From: CAUZIZ01 sp965218775
Lineage (GTDB): Bacteria > Acidobacteriota > UBA6911 > RPQK01 > JAJDTT01
Assembly (NCBI GenBank): GCA_965218775.1
Contig: CBDCLS010000006.1
Span: 1,674,001 to 1,738,000 of the forward strand
Reading direction: 5' to 3'
DNA: 64,000 bases
Shown here: piece by piece, positions 43,322 through 53,268 of the stretch
Layout of the letters: every line of letters begins with the position of its first letter
Position numbering within the stretch: the stretch's first letter is position 1
Notes under the pieces: model-generated
Database searches by the model: none
What the model saw: only the letters and a program-made list of their open reading frames with translations
Told to the model about the DNA's origin: nothing
Made by a program: the position numbers and the translations under genes

Positions 43322-44088
43322 TTAAATCATCAGGTCGCCGCCATTGATGTCCAAGGAGGCCCCGGTAATATAGGCGGCCTTGTCTGAGGCCAAGAAGGCA
43401 ACCAATTCTGCCACCTCCGACGGCTCCCCCAGCCGGGTAATCGGAAACGACTGAGCATAGGCCTCGGTCTGCTTCTTATCGATGGTTGAACGCACCATTT
43501 CGGTGTTGATCAGTCCAGGACAGATCGAGTTGACGGTGATGCCGAAGGCAGCGGCTTCCTTGGCCAGGTGTCGAGTAAAGCCCAGGATGCCAGCCTTCGC
43601 CGCCGTATAATGGGCACCTCCCACCGTGCTCACGTTTTTCCCGGCCGTGGACGAGAAATTGATAATCCGGCCCCAGCCCCGCTCCCGCATGCCCGACAGC
43701 ACCGCCCGCGAGCAAAGATAGGTCCCTTTGAGATTCACATTGAGGACCCAATCCCACTCCTCCTCCTCGATATCGATCACTGCTGTTGGCCTCAGCACAC
43801 CGGCGTTGTTGACAAGGATGTCGATCCTGCCGAATCGACCGAGAGTCTTCTCCACCATGCGGCTGACGTGTTCGCCAGAGGAGACATCGCCCGCAATCGC
43901 CACTGCGTCTTCCCCGCGTGCGACCAGAGCCGCCGTAGTGCCTGCCGCCGCGTTCGGATCGACGTCGTTGACGACGAGGCGTGCTCCCCCGGAGGCCAGC
44001 CTCTCTGAGACAGCGCGCCCCATGCCCTGACCGGCGCCGGTTACCAATGCCACTTTCCCTTCGAATTCCCTCATGCTCGAGATCCGAT

Positions 44089-44092
<4 letters not shown>
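43322..44092 (-). CDS. SDR-family oxidoreductase (FabG-like) downstream of kbl
   Basis: A 256-aa NAD(P)-dependent dehydrogenase. Cofactor motif VTGAGQGMGRAVSERLASGG, NNAGVL, the catalytic Ser in NFSSTAGK and YTAAK (Tyr, Lys), and the C-terminal GASLDINGG. It overlaps kbl by 4 bp (ATGA), so it belongs to the tdh-kbl unit. The link suggests it acts on a threonine-derived hydroxy/keto compound such as 2-amino-3-ketobutyrate or aminoacetone; that is inference. It could equally be a generic 3-oxoacyl reductase. Confidence 0.85.
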
Positions 44093-45276
<1,184 letters not shown>

Positions 45277-45336
45277 GATCTTGTTCCTCCCTGATCGGAG
45301 GGTATGTGTCCGCGATTGGATCAGGCTTACGAGTTA

Positions 45337-45607
45337 GTACACCGTTCTATAAATACTGATACGTTTGTGGCGAGCGCGACGGGTCGAGTCCGAGAAGCGA
45401 CGACGAACGCCATGCCTGGCTATAGTGGAGGAGGAGCGACAAAGGAATCGGCTCGTCCCGTCGCCACCCGAAGGGCAGATGGGGGTTGCGGACGATCTCT
45501 GTGTCGGTCGTCGTCGAAGATGGCCAAGCATCGACTTCCTCCTCCCGCCTTGATCTCGCTTCGCAAGCCCCATCTGCAAACGTATCAGTATTTATAGAAC
45601 GGTGTAC
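45337..45607 (+). mobile_element. MITE family E between tdh and kbl (271 bp, TA flanks)
   Basis: A perfect 31-bp terminal inverted repeat begins GTACACCGTTCTATAAATAC and ends TGATACGTTTG. TA flanks both ends (45335-45336, 45608-45609), as for IS630/Tc1-type movement. The right TA plus the terminal C form the complement of the tdh stop codon. The interior has no ORF with protein character. A related relic is at 23511-23580. Confidence 0.9.
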
Positions 45608-46746
45608 TAGGGATGAACGACCAGACCCCTCACGTTGGCATCAGTCTCTTCTTCGCGGCTAGCCGTTAGGCTGACGGTTTCTGGGGCTTGTTTCGGACGG
45701 AGAATGATTTTACAGGCCTGTCCGGCGGCGAGGGTGGTCAGGGCTTCGTCGATTTCCTCGAGCTCCATCTCTCTGGTGATCAGGGGACGCAGATCCACGA
45801 CTTCGTTCTCCAGCAGCCAGCGGGTTCGATACCAGGTGTCGAAGATCCTGCGGCCGTTCAGTGCCAGGACGGTCAGATTCTTGAAGATCATGCTTTCCGC
45901 GACGTCAATGGAGACGGGCTTCGATGGGATGCCGAACAGCGTCACGCGTCCACCGTTGCGAACACCGCGGAAAGCAGCATCAATAGCCGAGGCCGCTCCA
46001 CTCATCTCCAGGACAATGTCGACGCCGAAACCTTCGTTGGCCTCCACCAACCAATTGGCAATGTCGATAGACTGGCTCTCCGGACTTGGCTTGAAGATCT
46101 CATGGGCGCCCATAGCTGTCGCCCTTCCCAGCCGGTATTCGTTGAGGTCGACCGCTAGTACCCGTGCCGCTCCCGAGGCCCGTGCGATGCTGATAGAGAA
46201 CAAGCCAATCGGCCCACACCCCATGACTGCGACGCTTTGCCCCGCCAGGTCGTGGGCCATGGTGGCGAAGACGGCATTGCCGAAGGGTTCCTGCAAAGTG
46301 GCGATTTCCGGAGGTATCTTGGCCCGGTCATTCTGCCAGATCACCTTTTCCGGAACCGCGACGTACTCGGCAAAGGCTCCATCGAGATCGATCCCTAGAA
46401 TCCGGGTGGAAGGGCACATATGTGCCTGGCCGGTGCGGCACTGAAAACACATTCCGCAAGTGATGTGGCTCTCGGCCGAGACATAGTCTCCCACTTTGGT
46501 GTGGGTGACGTTGCTCCCTGCTTCGACGACCGTCCCGGCGAGCTCGTGTCCCAGAGTCAGAGGGGGTTTGATTCGATGTGCGCTCCATTCATCCCAGTTC
46601 CAGATGTGCAAGTCGGTACCACAAATACTGGTGGCCTCAACTGCCACCAGAACTTCGTCCTCCCCCACCTCGGGGATAGGAACCTCGACTACGTCGAGCC
46701 CTCTTTCCGGTCTCATTTTTCGGATGGCCGTCATCCGTTCAGACAT
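45607..46746 (-). CDS. tdh: L-threonine 3-dehydrogenase (zinc, MDR type)
   Basis: A 379-aa enzyme that oxidises L-threonine to 2-amino-3-ketobutyrate with NAD. Catalytic-zinc motif CGTDLHIWNWDEWSAHRIKP and GHELAGTV. The structural-zinc cysteines are in CGMCFQCRTGQAHMC, and the Rossmann motif is GCGPIGLF. ATG 46746 follows GGAAGGA. The C-terminus runs ~28 residues past the usual end, and its TAG stop is formed by the edge of MITE E. It is probably the first gene of tdh-kbl-SDR. Confidence 0.92.
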   Translation of the reverse strand: MSERMTAIRKMRPERGLDVVEVPIPEVGEDEVLVAVEATSICGTDLHIWNWDEWSAHRIKPPLTLGHELAGTVVEAGSNVTHTKVGDYVSAESHITCGMCFQCRTGQAHMCPSTRILGIDLDGAFAEYVAVPEKVIWQNDRAKIPPEIATLQEPFGNAVFATMAHDLAGQSVAVMGCGPIGLFSISIARASGAARVLAVDLNEYRLGRATAMGAHEIFKPSPESQSIDIANWLVEANEGFGVDIVLEMSGAASAIDAAFRGVRNGGRVTLFGIPSKPVSIDVAESMIFKNLTVLALNGRRIFDTWYRTRWLLENEVVDLRPLITREMELEEIDEALTTLAAGQACKIILRPKQAPETVSLTASREEETDANVRGLVVHP

Positions 46747-46854
46747 GAACTCTATTCCTTCCGATAGGGGCCTCTGTATCTGTAAGGGCGAGCTGCGTCG
46801 CGAGTCTATCCAGGGCATTCCTGGCTGTCAACTTCGCGTTACGACAGGATGTTG

Positions 46855-47075
46855 TGAGCAGTCCAAACTTAGCTGCGACCGTTAGGGATTGGGCCTGCGT
46901 GGAGGGACAATCGAAGGCGAGAGATCAGTGGCTGGAAACAGAGGAGATTGTGCTGCGGTCGGCTCTCTCCTCGAAGCTTGGCTTCATGATGCGGACGATT
47001 CAAGTCGTGCGCGGCTCTGTTGGACTCGCCGGCGTGGAACTGCTTACTGCCCACTGCTCACCGATTCTCACGATC
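46855..47075 (-). repeat. Composite repeat module G plus heptamers, copy 2 (inverted)
   Basis: The reverse complement reads GTGAGCAGTGGGCAGTAAGC, then AACAGAGCCGCGCACGACTT, then a GAGGAGAGAGC block, matching 13625-13800. It fills most of the 432-bp gap between divergent tdh and the M16 gene. No other feature is seen there. Confidence 0.7.
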
Positions 47076-47178
47076 ACTGCTCACTATCCAGTTCAGGTCT
47101 GTCGAACATTTCTATAGAATAGGCCTGGAAGGCGCGGGCTGCTTCTTGAGTTCTGCGGATTCTGGAAAGGAACGAACC

Positions 47179-48552
47179 ATGCCAACCAAGAGTCGAAGTC
47201 CTCTCTTCTGGATGGGTTTGTCTGCTTTGCTCGTCTTGCGTTGTTCCGACGCGGTCGCAGGTACGGAGGCAGGGACCATGGAGGTCCCGTTTCAGGAGTT
47301 CAAGCTCGACAACGGTCTCCGGGTCATCCTTTCGGAGGACCATTCAGCCCCAACCTATTCTATTTGCGTGACCTACAACGCAGGCTCCCGGGACGAGCGA
47401 CGGGGCCGGACGGGATTTGCCCATCTGTTCGAACACATGATGTTCCAGGGCTCCCAGAACGTGGGGAAGGGCGAGCACTTCATCTTGATCGAGAACAATG
47501 GCGGCGACATGAACGGTACGACCAACGCGGATCGCACCAATTATTACGAGGCCCTACCTTCCAATCAGCTCGATCTGGGACTTTTCCTCGAAGCCGACCG
47601 GATGCGTTCGCTGGTCATCGACGAAGCGAATCTGGAGAATCAGCGAAAAACCGTCCAGGAAGAACGTCGGCGGAGCTATGACAATCAGCCCTACGGTCGA
47701 ACCTGGGAGGCCATCCTGGATACGGTCTACGACAATTTCGCCTACAAGCACTCGACGATCGGTTCCATGGAGGACCTGAGTGCGGCCACCGTCCAGGACG
47801 TCGCCGAGTTTTTTCGCATCTACTATGCGCCCAATAATGCGGTCCTGGCGCTAGTGGGTGACTTCGAAACCCAAACGGCACTGGGCAAGATCAAAAAGCA
47901 TTTCGGAAAAATACCTTCTCAGCCTGCACCTCCGGTGCCGAACGTCAGCGAACCCGCGCAGGAAGGGGAGCGCCGGAAGACGATAGAGGACGCTTTCGCG
48001 CGAGTGCCTCGAATCGACATCGTCTTCAAGACTCCCCCAGGAAATACCCCTGACTGGTATGCGCTCAGCGTGGTCGGAGAGCTACTGGTGGGGGGGCGCT
48101 CCTCGCGGCTCTATCAGAAGCTGGTCAAGGAGAAGGAAGTAGCCACGGATGTATTCGGAGGAGCTTATGAACGGCGAGGTCCCTCCTTGTTCTCACTCGA
48201 TATTCTGGCTCGACCGAGCGGAGATCTGGCGGAGATCGAGGGATTCGTCTACCAGGAGCTAGAGCGTCTGCAGCGAGAGACCGTCTCCGCGTCTGAGCTG
48301 AACAAGGTGTTGATGCAGGTGCGCCGGCAACGAGTCCAGGGGCTGGTAGGGACGTTGAGAAGATCGGTCGTCTTGGCTCGCTACGCCACCTACTTCAACG
48401 AACCTGGACTGATCAACAAGATCGAGAAGAATTACCGAAGCGTGACCCAGGAGGACATCAAGCGAGTCTCCAAGACCTTTCTCATAAAGAACAAGCGCAG
48501 CATCATCGTGACTCTGCCCAAGAAGAAGGCGCCCGCCAAGGAGAAGGGATGA
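47179..48552 (+). CDS. M16-family zinc metallopeptidase, catalytic partner
   Basis: A 457-aa exported protein (signal-like SPLFWMGLSALLVLRCSDAV). The inverted zinc motif HLFEHMMF (HxxEH) follows GSRDERRGRTGFA, and the distal Glu lies in LENQRKTVQEERRRSYDNQP, so the active site is complete. The second half has the usual non-catalytic M16 fold. ATG 47179 follows GGAAAGGA. It overlaps the next M16 gene by 4 bp; such pairs usually form a heterodimeric periplasmic protease. Confidence 0.92.
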   Translation: MPTKSRSPLFWMGLSALLVLRCSDAVAGTEAGTMEVPFQEFKLDNGLRVILSEDHSAPTYSICVTYNAGSRDERRGRTGFAHLFEHMMFQGSQNVGKGEHFILIENNGGDMNGTTNADRTNYYEALPSNQLDLGLFLEADRMRSLVIDEANLENQRKTVQEERRRSYDNQPYGRTWEAILDTVYDNFAYKHSTIGSMEDLSAATVQDVAEFFRIYYAPNNAVLALVGDFETQTALGKIKKHFGKIPSQPAPPVPNVSEPAQEGERRKTIEDAFARVPRIDIVFKTPPGNTPDWYALSVVGELLVGGRSSRLYQKLVKEKEVATDVFGGAYERRGPSLFSLDILARPSGDLAEIEGFVYQELERLQRETVSASELNKVLMQVRRQRVQGLVGTLRRSVVLARYATYFNEPGLINKIEKNYRSVTQEDIKRVSKTFLIKNKRSIIVTLPKKKAPAKEKG

Positions 48553-50060
48553 TTCTAAACAATCTGCGCGCAGTTTCGGGCTCGAGGGGGTTGACCGTCC
48601 TTTGCCTGCTTGTCTTGTCAACGGTTCCAATCCAGGCGGCTCAGGAATCGAAGGGTACGGCGGTGAGCAAAGTGGAACGCAAGAATCGGGCACCCGTCTC
48701 AAAAGAGGTTTTGCAGCCCAAGCTTCCTCGGCCCCAGGAGGTGATCCTGGAGAACGGTCTGACCGTACTCATTCTCGAAGATGCCCGTTTCCCCCTGGTC
48801 TCGGTCTATTTGCAGATTGAGGGTGCAGGGCCTATTTACGAGCCCAGAGAGTCCGCAGGCTTAGCGAATGTCGCCGCCCGCATGTTGGTCGAGGGAACCA
48901 AGAAGCGAAGCAGTCAGCAGATCGCCGAGGAGATCGAAGAGCTGGGGGCAAGCCTATCGGCTTCGGCGTCTTTTGGATCAGCCGCAGCGGTGATCAGGGG
49001 ATCGGGACTGAGCGAAAACATCGAGCCTCTGTTTGCCCTTTTGACGGATGTGCTCTTGCATCCCACCTTTCCCGCCGAGGAACTCAATAAACTGAGAGAA
49101 AGATTGAAGGTGCAGTTGCGCCGACAGCGCGCTTCTCCTTCCTTTCTAGCCCGGGAGCGATTCAGGATGTCGGTCTATGGGAATCACCCCGCAGCGGTGG
49201 TCGCGCCGACGTTGAAGAGTCTCGAGTCCATGACCCCGAAGGCACTTGTCGATTGGCATCGGAGCCGTTTCAGCCCCAAGAATTCGATTCTGGGGATCGC
49301 CGGCCGCGTACGAGCCTCGGAGTTGGTTCCCAAGCTCAAACATTGGTTCGGAGAATGGAAGCAGAGCGAGGCGGCGGCCACGCTGCCCCCGTCTCCTTCC
49401 CCGACCAAGACTCGGCAAGTTCATCTGGTGAACCGTCCCGGGTCAGTTCAGACCACGATACTCATGGGGAACATTGCCATTGATCGCCGCCATGAAGACT
49501 ATGTGCCAATGGTTGTCATGAACCGCATCCTGGGCGGGGGTGCAGCCTCTCGGCTTTTCATCAAGCTTCGGGAGGAAAAGGGTTATACCTATGGGGCCTA
49601 TAGTCATTTCATGGCTTTGCAATACCCGGGACCGTGGATGGCTATTGGGGATATGAGAACCGAAGCCACCCGTGGGGCCATGGAGGAGTTCGGCAACGAA
49701 ATTGCTCGGATGCGAGAGGAGGAAGTGCCAGAAGCCGAGCTGGAAGAGATCAAGCGATCGGTGGTCTCGAGCTTCGCTCTTTCGCTGGAGAGACCGCTTC
49801 GATTACTGGTCTATGCCATCACTCGGAAACTCTACGATTTCCCCTTGGATTACTGGGATGCCTATCCAGCAGAGATCATGAGAGTAACTGCCAAGGACGT
49901 TCTGCGCGTGGCGAACGCCTATCTGAACCCCGCCACCTTTCAGGTGGTAGCCGTGGGCGATCGAGAGGCGATCGAGGAAGTCTTCGCCAAGCACGGTCCC
50001 GTGAGGGTCTACGATACGGAAGGAAAGCTCGTCGATTCGTCGACAGTGAACAGTGAGTAG
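48549..50060 (+). CDS. M16-family peptidase-like protein, non-catalytic partner
   Basis: A 503-aa protein. Signal-like N-terminus (LTVLCLLVLSTVPIQAAQES). The M16 fold is clear (LENGLTVLILEDARFPLVSV, then RESAGLANVAARMLVEGTKK), but the HxxEH motif is replaced by NVAARML, so it cannot bind zinc there. The C-terminal half has GGGAASRLFIKLREEKGYTY. Coupled to the active M16 gene by an ATGA overlap. The last codons (TVNSE-stop) read into a GTGAACAGTGA heptamer repeat. Confidence 0.9.
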   Translation: MILNNLRAVSGSRGLTVLCLLVLSTVPIQAAQESKGTAVSKVERKNRAPVSKEVLQPKLPRPQEVILENGLTVLILEDARFPLVSVYLQIEGAGPIYEPRESAGLANVAARMLVEGTKKRSSQQIAEEIEELGASLSASASFGSAAAVIRGSGLSENIEPLFALLTDVLLHPTFPAEELNKLRERLKVQLRRQRASPSFLARERFRMSVYGNHPAAVVAPTLKSLESMTPKALVDWHRSRFSPKNSILGIAGRVRASELVPKLKHWFGEWKQSEAAATLPPSPSPTKTRQVHLVNRPGSVQTTILMGNIAIDRRHEDYVPMVVMNRILGGGAASRLFIKLREEKGYTYGAYSHFMALQYPGPWMAIGDMRTEATRGAMEEFGNEIARMREEEVPEAELEEIKRSVVSSFALSLERPLRLLVYAITRKLYDFPLDYWDAYPAEIMRVTAKDVLRVANAYLNPATFQVVAVGDREAIEEVFAKHGPVRVYDTEGKLVDSSTVNSE

Positions 50061-50330
50061 GGACTAGGTGAAATTTCGGAAATCCCAAGATACAAGATAC
50101 AAACAAATTCCAAATCACAAGCACCAAACGATGCTACGCACCGGCTTAGCAGCCGCATTGTGCAGCGAAGTCCAGCAGAGCCGCGAACGACTTGACTTGT
50201 CAGCAATAGGAGCCCAAGTTCCGGCCGTCGAGGACGACGAAGGCGTGAGCGAGCCGGACAACAGCAAGATCTCTGCCAACCCCGACCAAAGTTTCCCCTT
50301 GAATGATCCAGCACGGATGGGTGCGGGGCT
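50043..50330 (+). repeat. Composite repeat: heptamers, GATACAA unit and module G, copy 3
   Basis: In order: CAGTGAACAGTGAGTAGG (overlapping the M16 stop), CCCAAGATACAAGATACAAA then CAAATTCCA, then module G with CAGAGCCGCGAACGACTTGA and GGACAACAGCAAGATCT. It fills the 273-bp gap to the amidohydrolase. Confidence 0.75.
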
Positions 50331-50333
50331 GAC

Positions 50334-51608
50334 ATGAAAAAATACGATTGGATCATCCACGGCGGCAGGGTCCTCGACCCGGCTCAAGATCGAGACCAGG
50401 TGTGTGATATTGCCGTCAGAGACGGCCGAATCTCATCTGTCGATCCTCGCATGGAGCCGTCTGAAGCGGATGCCAGCTTCGATGCCTCCGGCCAGATTGT
50501 GACGCCAGGATTGGTCGATCTGCACGTACATGGATACCATCTGGCGACTCCGCTCGGAGTGCCGGTGGATCGCTATTGCCTGGGACGAGGGGTGACCACC
50601 GCAGTGGACGCCGGCAGCGCCGGGTCTTCCACCTACCCAGGTCTACGCGGCTATGCCATCGATCGTTTCAGGACCCGTTTGCTAGCCTTTCTGAACATCT
50701 CTTGCACCGGGCTCTCCTTCAGCACCCTGGGGGGACATCCCAGCATTCCAGGTGAACTCGAATCGCTGAAGCTGGTGGACACTCAGGGATGTGTCGATTG
50801 CATCGAAGCTGATCGCGAGGTGATTGTCGGCGTCAAGGTGCGCCTGTCGAGTAACCTTGCTGACGAGGGTCGTAATGAGGCGGAGGCCTTTCGCCGCGCT
50901 TTGGAGGCCGCACGAGCCGTTGAATTGCCACTGATGGTCCATCACACCTCCTCTTCCATTCCCCTGGAAGACTGCCCCGGGAAGATGCTGCCAGGCGATG
51001 TCTATACCCACTGTTATCATGGGTACCCCAGTAGCGTGATCGACCCGGCCACTCGGAAGGTCCACCCGGCGGTGAAGTTGGCACGTGAAAACGGTGTCCT
51101 CTTCGACCTGGGCCATGGGGTGGGTGCCTTCAGCTGGACGGTAGGTGAAATTTGTGCCAGGGAGGGGTTCTGGCCTGACATCATCAGCACCGATATGCAC
51201 AGTTTGACCTGCGAGGGGCCTGCCTATGACATGGCAACCGTGATGACGCGGCTGCTGCATCTAGGTCTCTCGCTACCAGAAGTAATCAGAGCTTCCACCA
51301 CCACGCCCGCCCGGGCTATTGGTTGGGAGGATCGAATCGGAACGCTCGAAGTCGGACGTGAAGCTGATATTGCGGTGTTCTCGCTGCAATCTGTTGATCT
51401 GGACCTGGAGGACTGCCAGTCCCAGATGCGGCGCATCGGGCGCCGACTTGAAGCTCGAGCCGTTTGGAAGGCAGGACAGCAAGTCGACCTGACGCATCCA
51501 CTTCAGTGGCCGAATCCGGATACAATCCGGTCGCAGCGCGCGACCTGGAGCCGTCTCGAGATTCACGATCCAGCACCGCCTGCCATCGCCGAGCCGGAGC
51601 CGGTGTGA
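50334..51608 (+). CDS. Amidohydrolase/deacetylase-family metallohydrolase
   Basis: A 424-aa cytoplasmic enzyme of the amidohydrolase superfamily. The N-terminal beta sandwich and first metal motif VTPGLVDLHVHGYH, the HHTSSS and THCYHGY histidine segments, and the ISTDMHSLT aspartate are present, followed by TTPARAIGWEDRIGTLEVGR EAD. The overall pattern resembles the Atu3266-type deacetylases rather than dihydroorotase. It is followed by an M24 peptidase on the same strand. Confidence 0.87.
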   Translation: MKKYDWIIHGGRVLDPAQDRDQVCDIAVRDGRISSVDPRMEPSEADASFDASGQIVTPGLVDLHVHGYHLATPLGVPVDRYCLGRGVTTAVDAGSAGSSTYPGLRGYAIDRFRTRLLAFLNISCTGLSFSTLGGHPSIPGELESLKLVDTQGCVDCIEADREVIVGVKVRLSSNLADEGRNEAEAFRRALEAARAVELPLMVHHTSSSIPLEDCPGKMLPGDVYTHCYHGYPSSVIDPATRKVHPAVKLARENGVLFDLGHGVGAFSWTVGEICAREGFWPDIISTDMHSLTCEGPAYDMATVMTRLLHLGLSLPEVIRASTTTPARAIGWEDRIGTLEVGREADIAVFSLQSVDLDLEDCQSQMRRIGRRLEARAVWKAGQQVDLTHPLQWPNPDTIRSQRATWSRLEIHDPAPPAIAEPEPV

Positions 51609-51651
51609 AGATGAGATGCCAGAATGTGAAGTTATTTTTGCACGAGCCCTA
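51609..51651 (+). repeat. Solo end of repeat family C after the amidohydrolase stop
   Basis: Starting at the base after the TGA: AGATGAGATGCCAGAATGTG, then AAGTTATTTTTGCACGAGCC and CTA. It matches the inverse of 25141-25186 in the complete family-C element. The following AAGGAG serves as ribosome site for the M24 gene. Confidence 0.6.
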
Positions 51652-51665
51652 AGGAGAACACTGCA

Positions 51666-52778
51666 ATGTTGACAGCGGAAGGGTGCAAAGGACGGTTACT
51701 TCGAGTGAGGAACCTGATGCAGGAGAAGCAATGGGATTCACTCCTCCTCACCGATAGTCGCAATGTGTGCTACCTGGAGGCAGTGGTGCTGAAGCCTGGG
51801 ACTCCAGTGTTTTTGTGGATCAGTGGAGAGTCCACGCCGCTGCTGGCAACCGATTCCGCCACTCCGCCGGTCAGTGCGGAGGTGGTCCCCTTCGAATCGT
51901 ACTCTCCAAGACGTGTTCTGGACCAGCCCTGGCATGAGGCCATTCTAGCGCTGGCACCCAGGCTGAAGGGACGTGCGGCGAAACGAGTCGGCGTCGAAAA
52001 GGATTCGGCCAATGGAATGGCCATCGATCTGATCCGTGACTGTTTGCCTCAGTGCGAGATTGTCGACGTGTCTGCCGAGCTTGCGGATCTACGCCGGAGC
52101 AGAGATCCAGACGAGGTCGATGTCATCCGCCAGGTTTCTGCCGTGGCCGAAGCCGGATTCAGCCGCGCACGGGAAGTGATTCAACCAGGGGTATCGGAGA
52201 TCGAGCTCTACATCGAGATCTCAGGAGCCATGATCGCTCAGGCAGGTGGCCCGGTCGAGATAGGTGGTGATTTCGCAACCGGTCCCAGGAGTCTGAAGGA
52301 GGGCGGAGTTCCAGTCGATCGCCGAATCGAGCCGGGTGACTTGTGTGTCTATGACCTTTTTCCCCAATGCTGGGGCTATGGAGCAGACCTCTGCCGGGCA
52401 ATGGCGGTGGGTCCTGCCACACCAGTGCAGGAGCGAGGCCGCGAAATCGTTTGTCAGGCCTTGGAGTTGGCCGAAACCTTACTCGAACCGGGTCGTCCAG
52501 CGCGTGAAGCCTATCAGCTAGTGCGTGACTTTCTGGAAAAGGATTCCCTCTCTGCGGGTACCTTCTGGCATCATCTGGGTCACGGCGTCGGCATGGGTGG
52601 GCACGAGAATCCCCGTCTCATACCCGAGAGTGATCACGTGCTCCGACTGGGTGATGTGATCTCGGTTGAGCCGGCGTTCTACAATCCTGAGCTCCAGGGC
52701 GGTCTGCGAATCGAAAACACCTACTGGCTTTCAGCCGATGGTCCAGTCCAGCTCAACTCACACCCAACTAATTTGTAG
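51666..52778 (+). CDS. M24-family (Xaa-Pro-like) metallopeptidase
   Basis: A 370-aa protein. N-terminal creatinase-like domain (1-~150; LLLTDSRNVCYLEAVVLKPG) and C-terminal pita-bread domain with metal ligands in CVYDLFPQCWGYGADLCRA (two Asp), WHHLGHGVGMGGHENP (His), ISVEPAFYN and LRIENTYWL (two Glu). It probably hydrolyses a dipeptide or related amide. AAGGAG precedes ATG 51666. Confidence 0.88.
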   Translation: MLTAEGCKGRLLRVRNLMQEKQWDSLLLTDSRNVCYLEAVVLKPGTPVFLWISGESTPLLATDSATPPVSAEVVPFESYSPRRVLDQPWHEAILALAPRLKGRAAKRVGVEKDSANGMAIDLIRDCLPQCEIVDVSAELADLRRSRDPDEVDVIRQVSAVAEAGFSRAREVIQPGVSEIELYIEISGAMIAQAGGPVEIGGDFATGPRSLKEGGVPVDRRIEPGDLCVYDLFPQCWGYGADLCRAMAVGPATPVQERGREIVCQALELAETLLEPGRPAREAYQLVRDFLEKDSLSAGTFWHHLGHGVGMGGHENPRLIPESDHVLRLGDVISVEPAFYNPELQGGLRIENTYWLSADGPVQLNSHPTNL

Positions 52779-52787
52779 GGTTTTCAC

Positions 52788-52985
52788 TCAGTAATCAACG
52801 ATGGGGCGGACGGCGGGATCTGGTGGAGGCAGGTCTAGCTGGGGGAGCTCTTCCAAGTAGATCAGCAGGTACTTGATTCCCTCAGCGGCACCGTCGTTCT
52901 GGGAATCCGCCTACTGGGCCCCGAGACGGGCGAGCTCCCGTGTGAAAGCTTCTCGGCCTTCACGATTGGTATGCAGTAGATCCTA
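52788..52985 (-). pseudogene. Degraded ORF fragment with an in-frame stop
   Basis: On the minus strand the frame reads HTNREGREAFTRELARLGAQ, stop, then ADSQNDGAAEGIKYLLIYLE and ELPQLDLPPPDPAVRPIVDY, stop. Its protein-like composition suggests the tail of a lost gene broken by a TAG and without a start. I cannot name the parent family. Confidence 0.3.
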
Positions 52986-53047
52986 GTCTAGAGAACGACT
53001 CGCCGCCGTCCCTGGATTCTGATCTCCAAAACTTCCTAAGTCCACCT

Positions 53048-53170
53048 CATTGGCGAACGTAGCTTTGGCCTCCAGGCCGAAGTCTTATTCTTCCGAGCCC
53101 TTGGCTCGGACGGCGGCCTGGAGCCCACCGCTACGACCCGGACTCGAAGTTTCTTTCTCGAATAGTCCCA
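53048..53170 (+). repeat. Repeat family B, copy 3
   Basis: GAACGTAGCTTTGGCCTCCA, then CCGAGCCCTTGGCTCGGACG, then GGCCTGGAGCCCACCGCTAC and CGAAGTTTCTTTCTCGAA match copy 2 at 20448-20589 in the same orientation. It lies upstream of the transporter gene. Confidence 0.85.
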
Positions 53171-53268
53171 CGCCCTGACCCCATGACTTCCCAACCCTGA
53201 TTGAATCGACTCGCCCCAAGGTTGTAGGCTTCTTGCTTCTGATCACCGGAGAGTGCCCAGGTTCCAGC

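Noticed and set aside
48549..50060. Second M16 gene as an active protease
   Set aside because: The HxxEH zinc motif is replaced by a NVAARML segment, so it is called a non-catalytic partner.
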